Below the pieces are notes generated by a model. That model did not search any database, was not told the origin of the DNA, and saw nothing but the letters and a program-made list of their open reading frames with translations. Made by a program: the position numbers and the translations under genes. From Adiantum capillus-veneris (Eukaryota; Streptophyta; Polypodiopsida; Polypodiales; Pteridaceae), in assembly GCA_014529385.2 (NCBI GenBank), contig CM043969.1:20364946-20428945 (forward strand): a stretch of 64,000 nucleotides of DNA, read 5' to 3'. Shown here one piece after another: positions 31,118 through 42,981 of this stretch. Numbering within the stretch: position 1 is the stretch's first letter; each line of letters opens with the position of its first letter.

Positions 31118-32072
31118 TGTTGGACGGGGAGACTCACACACCCATGAAGTGCATGCAAACACTACCTAGATCAACATAATGTCAATCGAGGACATAGATG
31201 ACACGATAGGCACATGGAGGAAATCTCTTAAGCTTGTCAGGCTGAGACCATCCTACACATACAACACTCAGTAAGGCCAACTAAACCACAATCAAGAACC
31301 TCACTTCTCTCAACTACACCACCTAGCCACATACACATATACGGAAGGTAACTCACCTAATCATGCCAGATTCGTAGGAAACTTAAGGAACACCATCCCC
31401 TCACTAGGATACACCTGTCCCTAAGCTTCTACACTCAAAACCCTCACTCTAAACCCATCTGCGGAAAACGCGTAGGATGACATAACAGAATTTTGAAAGT
31501 GCCCGAAACTGAAATTTATGAGTACCTATGCGTAGCTTATGTCGCCACGATTCTATAGACTACTAGCACACAGAAAACATACATCGTTTGATACACTTCC
31601 GGCCACAAATAGCTCGTAGATGCATCGGCGTGTGCGCTTCGTCTCGCGTGGAATGCTTGGCGTTGTCGCGTAGCTCTCCTCGAGCCTACAGCAATGGTGC
31701 ATTCGGATCTCCAATGTGTTGAGCGAGCCGGTCGTAGCGAGAGGATGAAGCTCACGCTCACTCTCTTTCTCTCTCACACACAGTAGACGGCAGCGCTCAA
31801 GTTTGATTATGATTAAAGTCTCTTTACAAAATGACCTAGGTACCTTATATACTAAGGCTACCTTAGGTTTAACCAAAAATGGGGTTGAAAGGGTCAAATG
31901 GTTTTGTATTTACAATCTGGAAGTGCCATTGCACCCCGGCTTCTGAAACTAGAATAACTACTCATTACAAATGACGTTTATAGCCATAATCCGCAGCATT
32001 TCATAACTCGCAAAAGATAAGACTTTGGTACGAAACTTGAGTTATGTTGTGTTGTTGACCCAGCAGTCAACA
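31118..32072 (-). repeat. 3' LTR of element E (955 bp)
   Basis: Minus-strand LTR from TGTTGACTGCTGGG (at 32072) to CCGTCCAACA (at 31118). It contains half-palindrome-like CGCGTAGGATG. It is 190 bp longer than the 5' LTR because that copy has a deletion. Confidence 0.93.
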
Positions 32073-32090
32073 TTACCCCCTTCCGCATTC
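32073..32090 (-). other. polypurine tract of element E
   Basis: On the minus strand GCGGAAGGGGGTAA immediately precedes the LTR start TGTTGAC. Confidence 0.85.
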
Positions 32091-33890
32091 ATGTCGTCCC
32101 CGACATGACCTGATTGTCGATGGCGATGTGGTCTTTGCTGTCGTTTTGGCTTCATCTGTTGCACTGCTTGTATCTTTGTCGAACCACAACAAGAACTATG
32201 ATCCATTAGAGCGGACATCGATCATCATAACCGTTCATCTTTTGAGATCCTCTGATTACTTTTATGTCTGCTCTTCTTCATTGGGGAATTCTTTGTTCCT
32301 GTGCAATCATGTTGTTAGTGTTATCTGCAGCTTTGTCATTGTAGGCCATTCTTCGACTCGCCATTGAGGAGAAGTATGCTATGATCTAAAACTGGTGCTC
32401 CAATTCATTGGTCAATTGATTTGAGTAGCATTTCCTTATTGTTGATGTAGAAGGAATATGTACAAGAGGATGGTGATAGGTGTCTTTAGATTAGGGTCTA
32501 AAACCTGGATGACCAAAGGGAAAAAACCTGGTGGGAAAAAAAATGCCTTTGGTATACGCTCTTATTGGAGTTGAGCAGTTGAACGTGAAGTACATGTTCA
32601 TGAAGGGTGAGTGCTTGGGTGAAACACGGAAAGAGTGCCTGATGCAAGTGCCAATTATGGGACACTCTATATGCATATGAGAAATTTTTTCAACAAAAGC
32701 ATGCAATGTGAAAGAAGGAGATGATGGTTGTTTCGAGGAATAAATGTAGCACATGTGACATCAAAATATGTCTCAATAGCTTCCACCTTTCCAAGAAGGG
32801 TCTTCGATGTAGAAGTTTCTCCACTCGTATCTCACTGTGCTCAGTACGTGAATGTCTTTTGGACCTTCTCCTTCACTTCACCAGACTTAAGTACTTAGAC
32901 TTTGACTCTTTTGCTCACCTATACCAGCATGAGCGACACAACGTAAATATGCTCAACTCTTCCAGCTTGAGCAGTACCTAGAATAGCTAAGAAGCTTAGA
33001 CCACAGAGAATATTACTTGAAGCTTTGGGACTAACACCTCACTCAGTTTGTGGCTTAGCTACTCGACTCTGACTTTTATGACTTGTCGGTTGCATGTTGA
33101 CACTGCTTTGTGACAAGTTCTTCGGTTGTTGTGGTGGCTGCTGAGACATACTTCGTGAAGTTTCATCGTTTTCCTGTACCTTCTTCTCTTTGTAGTGCTC
33201 AAGCCTCTCGTCAGTCTTTTCTTCATGTGGATTATGGATTTTTTTATTTTTTTCTTAATAATAAACAAAGAAAATCTTAAAACAACTCAACAAAAGAAAA
33301 ACCATTCAAATAGAAATCTACATGCTATGTACACTATACACATGTCCCTAGGGGCTCATATATGGATTTTGTCCCCATACTCCTCTGTAACACTACTATG
33401 AGGGCATATACTCTAAATTTCGTCAAAAAATTATCACAATAAAATGCAAAAATTCAATGCATCTCACAAAACATTGCCCTCTAATAGTCATAATGTTAGG
33501 TCCGCATTGAGAATGCCTCCCCCCTTCCTATTTGGAGTCATCCTTTACGACAGGGTATCGCAAAGGGTATGTGTTGTGCTTGGGCAATTAAAAGTTGTGC
33601 CTATGCAGGCCTTGTAATGTAGCCCTATTATGCATACACAGTCAATGCATGGAAAAGATTTATGTTATGCAAGATGTGGGTATAAGCAATTTTCTTATTG
33701 GCATTTGTTGGCGAGGCTTCCTATCTAAGCAATGTAATGGTCTTTGAAGCTCCTGTATCGTTGCTTGATTGAAGCAACTTGCTCTCTTCTAACTGTACTA
33801 TAATCGTAGGAAGAATTGTAAGAATTCAAGCGGCGATGCACTGACAGCAGTTTTGTTGTTCTTCTTTGGGACCCATTTCTTTGCGATTAT
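32091..33890 (-). other. 3' untranslated region of element E
   Basis: No convincing ORF. On the minus strand 33490-33740 matches the 3' UTR block at 24660-24905, including a GGAAGGGGGGAGGCATTCTC purine run. The 1.4 kb between this and the LTR may be the remains of a deleted ORF2 module: the last bases before the tract (GGGGACGACATGA) match those after ORF2 in element F. Confidence 0.5.
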
Positions 33891-33893
33891 TGG

Positions 33894-34343
33894 CTATTTT
33901 GTTGCTGGCTCTCGTTTGGGAACCCATACTTGCCGGTGCTTCGTTTGTGTTTGAAGAGACTTCTTTGGGATCCACCTTTTTGTTGTGTGAGTCAACAGTG
34001 GTATTTGCTTCAGCCCTTGTACGCGTAGTTGGGGACGGGATTTAGGCTTTGAAAGTTGATACTGTAGTTGTTTTGGAATCCAAATGAATTCCTGATTTTT
34101 TTGTGCTTGAATCAACTTCTTTGGAGCCCAAACCCGAGTTGTGAAAGCTTGCGACTTCGTGATATTCTTACCCGTTCGTGCACGCTTTCCTTGTTTTTGT
34201 TTTGGTGTTGGATCTTGTGATTTGTCATTAGAGATCTTTGTCTTCTTGATCCATATCTGTTTTTGGCTGATCTGGCTTTTTGGTATCCAGATTTGTCGAG
34301 CTTTTTGGCTTTGACTTGTTGTCCTGTTCTTTTGACCTGTCAT
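33894..34343 (-). pseudogene. tryptophan-lysine repeat ORF of element E
   Basis: About 150 codons, very basic and rich in K, Q, T and P. Six W motifs are spread along it: QIWIPK, QIWIKK, RVWAPK, FIWIPK, RWIPK and QVWVPK. A seventh, QKWIPK, lies in the preceding frame near 34670, at the end of the protease ORF. Hydrophobic residues other than W are few, so a folded enzyme is unlikely. A repeated nucleic-acid- or protein-binding motif is possible. The element A ORF at 842-1416 carries the same motif after integrase. This location next to protease therefore reflects loss of pol in E. Confidence 0.6.
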
Positions 34344-34568
34344 GGTTGTTGCTGAAGGGGTTGGTGATAGTGATGGCCTGAGTTGATGATAGGGGATGTC
34401 GTAAGATTCATCACTATCACTACTATCCTCAGCAAGGTTGACTTCTTGTAATTTCCCTTGATTTTTTGGCTGGTATTGGAAAGTTACTGTTTGTTTGCTC
34501 GTGGGTGGTAGTTTCTTGGAGGACTTTTCTAGCCCATTGATTAGAGCATTGTTAGCTCATTTCTCTGG

Positions 34569-35966
34569 TCATATTCCTGCTAGCTGAGTCTTTGCATCCT
34601 TATTAGGAGCCATGTATGAGGATTCTTGTGGTGGCTGTGTCTTCACCGAGGACTTTGGAATCCACTTTTGATGCACTTTATTCGTGTAGCGATGACATTG
34701 ATTCCCGGGTTGTTGATCTTCTTGAAGCTCGAAGTGTTCTACAGAGTCATAGAACTCGTCGTCTTCTTCATCTTTTGATTCTCCACATTTCTTTGTTTGC
34801 TCCTTATGTCGAGAGCTTGTTGATGTCTGGTTCTCTTCGTTTTCTTGGATTACACTCACTGCAAAATAAGGAACGACATCATAGCCATTTTCATCACAAA
34901 ATTTTGTTGTGGGAGCATCCTCCACGGCGCACACGTCCAGAGTAGCCAAGATGTGTTCCCATCCAAAAGGCTCTAACTCTTCTTCAGGAAATGGTTCTGG
35001 GATATAGTCCATATCCTCTATAGCCCGCTTTAGGATACATTCCTCACATTTCAAGCTACCACATTGTGAAGCTCCACACATCCACAGTTCTTTAGGCTTA
35101 CCTAACCAAGCTGGAAGTTCTGATCCTGCTACTGTGGCGGAATCAAACTCCTCAACCGGTGTTCTCATCACATCCCTATAGCTATGGTCCCTCAAGTTTA
35201 TCTTTGTTATGGTTTCCATATGTCTCAGGTATATATGGTCATAACCCCAATCTTGGACCATTTTCAATTGTCGCATGAATGGTCTTCCCAGAATGATTTC
35301 ATAGTTGTTCTTCTTGCCAAAGTCAACAACAGCAAAAGTGTGTTCATATTTAATGCCACAAGAAGTAACAAGTACTTTTTTTAGCAGTCCTAGGGGCTTT
35401 TCCTTGTGTCCGTCTGCAAGCTGTAGGGTCATTCGTGTGGATCTCAAGGCAGGTTTTCCCCATTTTTTCCAAACCTCTTTGGTTGCAATGGCCACACTAG
35501 CTCCACTGTCAAGGATTGCCATGGTTTTTACACCATTGAATTCCAAAGGAAGGGTGGTGTTTCCATCTTCTCCCTCGTAATACTCGCCTACCTTGTTTAA
35601 TGGCACTGGCCTAGTATTTAGTTGAGGCATTTCAAGCTCTTTGATGCCTTCCTCGATTTGAGTCATTGGGGTTTTTACACCAAATTTCTCTAGACATTTA
35701 CCCACATTAGCCCACATGTTTGATCTTATTCTGAGCAACTCGGCTAACATTATTGTACAGGTGACTGGGGTAGATAGAATATCTACTAGCCCCTTTGAAT
35801 TGATGGCCTTGTTGGGAGACAGTCTCTTTGATGGGACTGCAACCACATCTGACTTGGTCTCGTACTCTCCCATGTAGGACGGTAATGTTCTTAGCGAATG
35901 GGGTTGACTATCCATAGATTGTACAGATCCTTTCTCCCCCCAACACGATTGTACGTTTAGATCCAT
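34569..35966 (-). CDS. retropepsin-type protease ORF of element E (465 codons)
   Basis: Longest intact frame of E. It opens within the linker (RTLPSYMGEYE) and reaches the protease active site AILDSGASVAIATKEVWKKW with the D-S-G-A catalytic set intact. IILGRPFMRQLKMVQDWGYD follows as the second half-site, then the lineage-specific WMCGASQCGSLKCEECILKR and an acidic tail. After EEDDEFYDSVEHFE, where F and D lead on to RT, the frame instead enters QKWIPK repeat sequence. This marks the fusion point left by loss of RT, RNase H and integrase. The protease could be active if translated with gag, but the linker upstream carries stops. Confidence 0.88.
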   Translation of the reverse strand: MDLNVQSCWGEKGSVQSMDSQPHSLRTLPSYMGEYETKSDVVAVPSKRLSPNKAINSKGLVDILSTPVTCTIMLAELLRIRSNMWANVGKCLEKFGVKTPMTQIEEGIKELEMPQLNTRPVPLNKVGEYYEGEDGNTTLPLEFNGVKTMAILDSGASVAIATKEVWKKWGKPALRSTRMTLQLADGHKEKPLGLLKKVLVTSCGIKYEHTFAVVDFGKKNNYEIILGRPFMRQLKMVQDWGYDHIYLRHMETITKINLRDHSYRDVMRTPVEEFDSATVAGSELPAWLGKPKELWMCGASQCGSLKCEECILKRAIEDMDYIPEPFPEEELEPFGWEHILATLDVCAVEDAPTTKFCDENGYDVVPYFAVSVIQENEENQTSTSSRHKEQTKKCGESKDEEDDEFYDSVEHFELQEDQQPGNQCHRYTNKVHQKWIPKSSVKTQPPQESSYMAPNKDAKTQLAGI

Positions 35967-36077
35967 TTAAGATCCAGTCTCAAATTCCTCTATTGGTGGT
36001 AGAAACACTCCTCGTTCATCACCGATCTTGTCTACTCGTCTTCTTAGGTCATCAGCTTCATTGGCCTCTCTGACTTG

Positions 36078-37064
36078 TTACCACAATTCCTCGAGACCAT
36101 CTACATCTTTACATACCTCAGGTATAGCTTGGTGAAATCCCTCGGAAGAGTTATCCATGGTATTCAGTACTATCCTTGGTTCTAATGCTGGGTCTTTGAG
36201 ATTTGGTCTGTGCTCATGACTAGAATCTGGCTCTTTTAGTTCCTCGTTTTGTGGGATTACTTGTGTAGGCATGACACGGATCACATCCTCAGGTTTTGCA
36301 ACTGGTGGTTCTAGTAAATCTTGGGCTGTTTGAATCATTTTATGGCACATTTCAAACCTTTGATTTTCTAGTTCTGCATAGGGATATGTCATCCACCTGT
36401 GTTCTTGGGTTTGGTTGTTTTTGAGTCTCACATCATAGGCTTTCAAGAGGGCATCTAATGTCTCATTAACCTTCTCTGCCAACACAGATCCTCCTGAACT
36501 AGCACTTCTCGGTTTCTCATCCGTGGATGGTTCTTCTAGAGGTTTAACCATCTGTGTAAGAGAAGGTGCCTCCTTTTCCTCATGTTGTTTTATCTTCTCC
36601 TGAGCTTCGGTAAGCTTCTCAGCTAGGGATTTTTGCTCTCGTTACTTGCGTTCTTTCATCCTAGTCTTTCTAGCTTTCCAACTATTTCTTTTGCTCTTGG
36701 TTTTCTGACTAGGTGCGTCTCTCTTTGGTCCATCATCTGTCTTTGGAGTCGTGTCACTTTCCGTGTTCTTTGTCTCTCGATTCTCATCAGCTTTCTTTTG
36801 AGCTTGTGCTCTCGTAACTACTTGAACTGGTACGACATTTTCATTTTCTGAGCTACTAGGTAGCTAAACAATCCCTGATAGGTTTGTCGTGATTTTCCTG
36901 ATTTGGTTTGGTTTTTTCGGGCAATCGGGGATCAAGTGAGTGATGCCACACTCAAGACAATAGGCATTTACTTCAGTGATCTCCGTATGAGGACATTGTT
37001 TGACCAAGTGGTTGTCACGACTTTTATGACAATCTGTCTCTGGTTGAGGAGATTCTTTTAGCAT
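36078..37064 (-). pseudogene. nucleocapsid and linker region of element E
   Basis: Minus-strand frames at 37064-36864 and 36551-36078, with broken sequence between. The first knuckle is damaged (C-H-K-S in place of C-Y-K-C); the second, CLECGITHLIPDC, is intact. A basic stretch (RNSWKARKTRMKERK), and WMTYPYAELENQRFEMCHKM then follow, as in D and F. Stops include TAG after NLSGIV and TAA in KERK-REQK. Confidence 0.8.
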
Positions 37065-37181
37065 TTCCTCTTGGCTATAAGCAAGCTTCTACCTATATAA
37101 GCCGCTATTTGCAATGAATCGCAATGTCCTTTCGTCCATTGCATACCATCTTTCTTTCGATTGAAACCCAGGAGGTGGAGG

Positions 37182-38726
37182 TTATACCGGCCTCACCACT
37201 CCATGTGTTTCTCTCACATTCTGTTGCTCCGAAGGGTAGTACTCATTTTGGTTGCTATACCACATTGTAGCTGGTACTGGCGTTGGTTTATTTGATGCTT
37301 CCATCATTGGCATGTATCTCATGTCTACGGGCATTCTAGCACCTAGCAGCGGAGGTTGTTGTCCTAAGACAAGCTGTGGCCTTAAAACTCCTACTCGTCT
37401 TGGCACATTCCCCGTAATGTATCTAGGTGGAATAGGTGCTTCTGGAACAGGTTGTACATAGCTCTCCCTACCATTTTCTATGCTATAATAGCACTCTTCC
37501 CCCGTATGGTTCGTCCATTTTCTCTCAATTTCACACCACTTCGGCTCTCCCGAATCAGACCTTACAAGAGGAATCAACCTCTCGACCAAGTCATCGACAA
37601 GCTTTTCTTGATCAATAGGTGTCGTTGGATTGGCAATGGACTCACTTATCTGTAAAACACTGTGCTGAGAGGATGTGTCATCTCCTTGACTCTTTAAGTC
37701 CTTTTCTTTGTATGCCTCAAAGTTATCCACTAGATAAAGAGCTTCTTTAATCAACTCGTTTAGCATCACCCTCCTTATCATATGCAGATCCTTCTGAAGG
37801 CCCACATGTCTCATTCCCTGGATAAAGATCAGCATCAGTTGTGCTTGCGTAGGTAATTCTGCTCTCTGACAGAGCTTAACATATCTCTTGAGCCGTAATG
37901 ATGCTTTGCATACTGATTCATCCTCTTTCTGTTTGAATCTATGGATTTGCGAGACCGTGTTGTGAGCAATGCCTTCTGGCGAGAATTCTTCAATAAACTC
38001 ATCAAACAGCTCATCTAGGGTCTCAAAATCCCATATTTCCACCGAGTCAAACCATGTAGCTGCATCATCTTCTAGAGTCAATCCAAATCCTGCAAACTCT
38101 GTCGCAAAATCTGAAACTTCGTCTGCTCTAATCACTCTTCTAAAAGCCGCTAAGTGATCTCTCGGATCTTTATCTCCAGAGTATTTTCTGTTTACCCATT
38201 TTTGGACTTGGGATGGTCTAACTCGTCGATTGTCTACAAGTCTAACCAGAGACTCTCCCAATCCTTCTCTCGTTATCGCTTTTGAAGGGAATCCTTGTGT
38301 CTCTCTTCTTGGAATTCCTATAGGAATTCTCGTGTTTGGTGGAGGCATTTGTGGTCCTTCATTGACCAAATATCCACCTCTTTCTAGTATAGTCTGTGCA
38401 TTTGTGCTTTCTACAACTCTGTATTCTTGTCCATACTTGTCGACAAATATAGATCTCCATTGACAGTCGACTCCGTATGTGTAGACATATAAGAGCTTGT
38501 AATCCGTTATCTCTTCTAGGTATGGATCTGAGCACCTATAAAGATTGACCTCATTGTCGTCAATGTATCTATATAGTCCTTCACTCTCATGACCAATCAT
38601 CCAAACTCTCTCAACAAGATGGGTCTTTATCAATTGCAAGTTTGGAAGATCCATTGTGGGAGGATATTCCTCTATCGTCGGGATCTCCAAGCTTGTGTAA
38701 ACTGCGTTTGAATCTAGGGTAGACAT
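37182..38726 (-). CDS. gag of element E (514 codons)
   Basis: Capsid protein that packages element RNA, in one open frame from ATG 38726. The N-terminal third (MSTLDSNAVYTSLEIPTIEE) differs from D. The capsid core is KYSGDKDPRDHLAAFRRVIR, then FAGFGLTLEDDAATWFDSVE and EFIEEFSPEGIAHNTVSQIH, the usual retrotransposon gag order with the W-F motif. After ALYLVDNFEAYKEKD comes the conserved CEIERKWTNHTGEECYY and a proline-rich tail. The stop just before the zinc-knuckle region means nucleocapsid is not joined to it as written. It is better preserved than gag of D or F. Confidence 0.9.
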   Translation of the reverse strand: MSTLDSNAVYTSLEIPTIEEYPPTMDLPNLQLIKTHLVERVWMIGHESEGLYRYIDDNEVNLYRCSDPYLEEITDYKLLYVYTYGVDCQWRSIFVDKYGQEYRVVESTNAQTILERGGYLVNEGPQMPPPNTRIPIGIPRRETQGFPSKAITREGLGESLVRLVDNRRVRPSQVQKWVNRKYSGDKDPRDHLAAFRRVIRADEVSDFATEFAGFGLTLEDDAATWFDSVEIWDFETLDELFDEFIEEFSPEGIAHNTVSQIHRFKQKEDESVCKASLRLKRYVKLCQRAELPTQAQLMLIFIQGMRHVGLQKDLHMIRRVMLNELIKEALYLVDNFEAYKEKDLKSQGDDTSSQHSVLQISESIANPTTPIDQEKLVDDLVERLIPLVRSDSGEPKWCEIERKWTNHTGEECYYSIENGRESYVQPVPEAPIPPRYITGNVPRRVGVLRPQLVLGQQPPLLGARMPVDMRYMPMMEASNKPTPVPATMWYSNQNEYYPSEQQNVRETHGVVRPV

Positions 38727-38799
38727 GATTTCTGGGCTTAAGAGCTTTTGTTTGGTTCAAGTAGACTTAGTCCACTGTGTTCAAGTGCTTTGGTTAGGG

Positions 38800-40802
38800 A
38801 AAAGTCGAAACTATGTCCAAAACCGCAATCGTTTTGTCACAATTATCGCAAATTGTCGCTTTTAGACACCCATGACTTCCGGATGAATTTTGAGGCCTCG
38901 AACGACGTTTTTTTCAAAGTTGCACTAAATGGTTGCTCATGCTCTTTGGTAAGCTTCCCTCACACTCACTTGTTACTAACCCTACCTCTAGTTTTGTACA
39001 TAACCTAACCACTCGTCCCCTCTCTTTCAACAAAAGTAAATGCTTAAACTTAGGGCTCAAATACATCCCCCCACCCTCCAAACCTCCACCCAAGCTCATC
39101 CTCCGAGCCCACGAAGCCTTGTCTAGGAGCCTTCAACTCAAAGTGTTCTTTCAAAATTCACCATCCAACCCACCTTCCCATTTCAAACCCCCTAACCCTC
39201 TTGGATGTCCCCCTCCCTGAACCCTCAATTAGAAAACATCACACTTCAAAACCACCTAAATCTAATTTCTACACTTGCAAGCTATAACGCTTCGCGCTCT
39301 AAATTTCCGAATTTTGTCAAACAAGCACTTAAAACCCTTTCTAAGGACTCCTCCATAATCATTAAACCGGACGACACAAACCTAGGACTCACCATCCTCT
39401 CTAGAGAGTGGTATGACCAAGAGGCCCTTAGGCAACTCAATGACCAATCCACTTATCAACCCGTTACCATACCACCACACAACTACGTTGCCTCCTTACT
39501 CTACTCCATCACCATCAAATACACTCTCCTTACTCTAGAAGAATCAACCTTTATTCTTGATCCAATTTCCAAACCCTTCAAACCTTGCCCTATCCAGTTC
39601 CTTCCTAAGATTCATAAACCTTCTCTTGTAGCCCGCCCTATTTGCTCCTACCGAGGATACATATTAGAAAATGCCTCCAAATGGCTACACTACCAACTTT
39701 ACCCTATCCTCCTTACACAAAAACAACACCTCAAAGACTCTCTATCCCTCATCATAGATCTCCAAGAAAAACCCTTCCCTCCGCACAGTCTCCTTTTCAC
39801 ATTTGACGTTACCTCTCTCTACCCTAGCATCCCCATATCCCAAGGACTTCTAGCCCTTAGAAGCTCTATCACTAACCATTTTGATAATCCAAAAACGGAG
39901 TTCATAATCTCACTTGCCTCCCTAATCCTCTCACACCATTATCTTTGCTTCAAAGATAAAGTGTGGAAAAAAATAAAAGGCACAGCTATGGGGTCAAACT
40001 TTGCAGTGGTTTATGCTTGCCTATTTCTCTGTCACTTAGAAAATCACTCCCCTCTTATCCACAACCCCAACCTGGCTTATTATAAAAGATTCATAGATGA
40101 TGCGTTTGGAATCTGGACAGGCATGCTTAGCACACTCTCCAAAGCACTAGACTCCTATGCCGCCCCTCTACAAAAGCATATAGTAATCACCCCTGTCATC
40201 TCCACCTTCGAAGCCACTATCCTGGATGTCCATTTTCATAATGAACATCGATTTAGCCAATGTGGCATTCTAGACTCTAACTTCCACCAAAAGCCACTAA
40301 ATTCTCACCAATACATACCTTGGATCTCTTGGCACCCTCTCCACTAGAAATTGGCTTTTATAAAAGCAGAACTCAAACGTTATATCATTAGAGAGAGAAC
40401 CTCAAAGGGCTTCTCAAGCCTAAGAAGCCTCTTCTTCCAAAGGATTCTTTACAGGGGATATCCTAGAGGACTTTTAATAAAAGTATTTTTCTCAATCTCT
40501 TACCAAGAGAGACCTTCTCTTTTAAGCAAAACTCCAAAAACCAAAAAAGTTCTCCCCATTATCTTGAAACTTCCTTTTTCACCAGAAACTCGGAAACTTA
40601 ATCCTACCCTAACCATTGGAAAACCTCTCCACCTAGCATGCAGCCTTTCCCCCACCCGTGCACATCTTGACAAACCCACCCTTTGTTGGACTAATGGCCC
40701 TAATTTAAGCTCTATCCTAACTAGAGCCTTAGAACCACATTGAAGAACACTTCTTTCCCTTTATATTTTACCCTACCCTAACACCCATTTTTGTGTTTTA
40801 CA
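38800..40802 (+). mobile_element. Penelope-like element inserted in the leader of element E
   Basis: Opposite in strand to E. E-type leader sequence (including type A palindromes) resumes at about 40803. The left limit is uncertain, between the E gag start (38726) and the first recognisable RT-ORF sequence (38933). No LTRs or clear target duplication are visible. After the ORF there is a short degenerate CCCTACCCTAAC run, too weak to call telomeric. Confidence 0.6.
38933..40743 (+). pseudogene. Penelope-like reverse transcriptase, no endonuclease domain seen
   Basis: RT of the Penelope-like class. The N-terminal part (KCLNLGLKYIPPPSKPPPKL) is in another frame, so a shift lies near 39200. Then come IKPDDTNLGLTILSREWYDQ, LPKIHKPSLVARPICSYRGY, FTFDVTSLYPSIPISQGLLA, KIKGTAMGSNFAVVYACLFL, the catalytic YKRFIDDAFGIW near 40080 and KPLNSHQYIPWISWHPLH. 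After a TAG at 40346 the frame continues to CWTNGPNLSSILTRALEPH. Penelope-like elements usually carry a GIY-YIG endonuclease after (sometimes before) RT; none is visible here. That fits the endonuclease-deficient groups described in plants such as Selaginella. C/T-rich codon use sets it apart from its surroundings. Confidence 0.88.
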
Positions 40803-42962
40803 GGAATACGCCCATAACTTCACGTACTTGGCCAGTTCCTTAGTTTATTTTGAGTTCTCAGGCTACGTTTTGATATAAAAACATTTCTGATCCGATACCG
40901 TTTGTGAAAGTTATGGCCAAAATAGTGAAATGCAGTTTAGAATGGTCAAAATGAGTCCAAATTCAATTTTGAAAAAAGATTTGGGATCTCTGTGACACTG
41001 TGAACACTCCTGTATGGTCAAAATTACAGCTGGACCCTAAAACTGGCCTATATATGCTCAGAATTTAACAAAATTTGGTCCATAGACTCCCCTTAAGTCC
41101 AGCAACACAATGGTATGCTCAGAATTTCATTTGGACCTACAATGGCCTTGAGACATCCTACGCGTAGGATGTCTTTTTGCTCAGAATGACTTGAAATTTT
41201 CACCCCAGATTCTGCTTGATGTGCTGATCACAGTGGTGTGCTCATAGGTTGGTTTGGAGCCCTAAATCAAGCTGGAGACATCCTACACGTAGGATGTCTT
41301 TTTGCTCTATTTCAGCTCAAACTTGCACTGTAGCTTCCCCTTGATGTGCTTAACTCACAGCTAGTTTTACTTTTTGATTCTGACACCTATAGGTTGGTCA
41401 AATGATCAAGAATCTGTTTCAAACGCCTGATGTCCGTTCTAATGAATTCACCAGTCAAATCAACTCCAAATTGGACCAAAATTGACTAGGAGGCTTATCT
41501 AAGGCTATATGACAGCATGGTATGGTCACAGTAGAATTTTGGTTTCAGAATTATGCAGTAGACATCCTACGCGTAGGATGTGTTTTTGCTCAGAATGAAC
41601 CCAAATTTTAACCACAGACTCTCCTTAAGGTACTGATCACTGTGGTATGCTCAGAATTGTGTTTAGAGTCCAAAATCACACAGAAGACATCCTACGCGTA
41701 GGATGTCTTTTTGGCCTGTTTGACCCCAAACTTGTCCCACAGCTTCCCCTTGATGTCAGCAACCCAGTGGTATGCTTAGATTTTAATTTGGATGTCAAAA
41801 GACCCCAAAACTAGCTATCCTTGCCTTTTCAGTCAAAAATGCTAAAGTCTGTTCAATCTTCCTTTCACTGACCCAAATGAGATGCAATTTATCACATGCA
41901 CTCAATACAACATTTAGAACATGCCTTTGGAGTCATGCTATGGTTTGGTCTCAAAATTAGGCCCTGGACACAATTTGGGTAGGATGTCTGGCAGTTCTCG
42001 TCTTTTGGCTTTGATCTGTCAAAATTTGGTCAAATTTCCACTTTCCAGGTGAAAATAGGGTAAAACCTACCTTCTAAACACACTGGTAACCTCAGAATTT
42101 CAAAATTTCCACCAGATCACCCTATAGACATCCTACGCGTAGGATGTCTACTATTGATTTTTTGAGGCTGAAGTGTCCTTGATGCTTCCTTATGCTCTCA
42201 ACAAGTGCAAGTATGCTTCACAGTTGCAAAAACATGCAAAAATCACTCAATTTAAGCCTTTTTTGAAATTTTACGTTTTCTGACTCCGCCTTTTGGCTTT
42301 TGGTCAACAAAAATAGGGAAAAACACCCAGGTCAATATGTTACTAGGGTAAAACCTAACCTCTGAACCCACTGGTGCAGTCAAAATTTTCAAATATGGTC
42401 TGCAGAACCCCTTTGAGACATCATATGCGTAGGATGTCTATATTTACAGAATTGCAGGTTTTCTTCACAGAACCCTTGCAAATGCTCTTTTATATGCACA
42501 GCATCAAACAACCATACCAAAATATCCACAAAAGCTTGTTTAATGCATTTTTACCCTCAAAAGCACACTTTTCAGTGATTTCAAATGCAATCAAGCACTT
42601 TAGCAAATAATTTAGTGATGAATAGCTCTAGATCAGAATCGGATCACTTACCTAAAGGTACTCCTACAAATCATATGGGGTTTTGCATCTATGAGTAGAA
42701 AACGCTTCACTGCTACACACGGACTAGTAAACGCTTTTATCACCTCACAAATCACTCGACCACCAACAACTACTCTAATCCACAGATCCTAACTAAACCT
42801 ATCTAGTCGCAGACCCTCGGCAAGACACACACTTTCTGGCTATCCACTTGATCACGGAATATCCTCTTCCGGATCCACTTAAGAAAAACGCTTTCTTTAG
42901 CCAAAACTAAATCAAGCAACCATCACACCAGTGTTAGTAGGAAACCTACTTAGGTCCTTGTG
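40803..42962 (-). repeat. leader of element E with type A palindrome array
   Basis: Palindromes start at 42416, 42126, 41685, 41560, 41276 and 41151 (in element order), with a decayed site at 41966. Steps are 290, 160, 281, 125, 284 and 125 bp. Variants: 41276 has centre CACG, 41560 one arm change, 42416 changes in the left arm. No ORF of note. After the PBS a donor-like CCTAAGTAGGT is present on the minus strand. Confidence 0.92.
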
Positions 42963-42980
42963 TCCCCGGCAGCGGCGCCA
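42963..42980 (-). promoter_or_regulatory. primer-binding site, tRNA-Asp type (element E)
   Basis: The minus strand reads TGGCGCCGCTGCCGGGGA, one base from the 5' LTR end, with one mismatch to the standard plant tRNA-Asp site. Confidence 0.92.
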
Positions 42981-42981
42981 A

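Noticed and set aside
32128-33401. Plus-strand ORFs in the 3' region of element E
   Set aside because: Short, no domain, and on the strand opposite to the element.
40743-40802. Telomere repeat at the 3' end of the Penelope-like element
   Set aside because: Only a degenerate CCCTACCCTAAC; no run of the plant TTTAGGG repeat.
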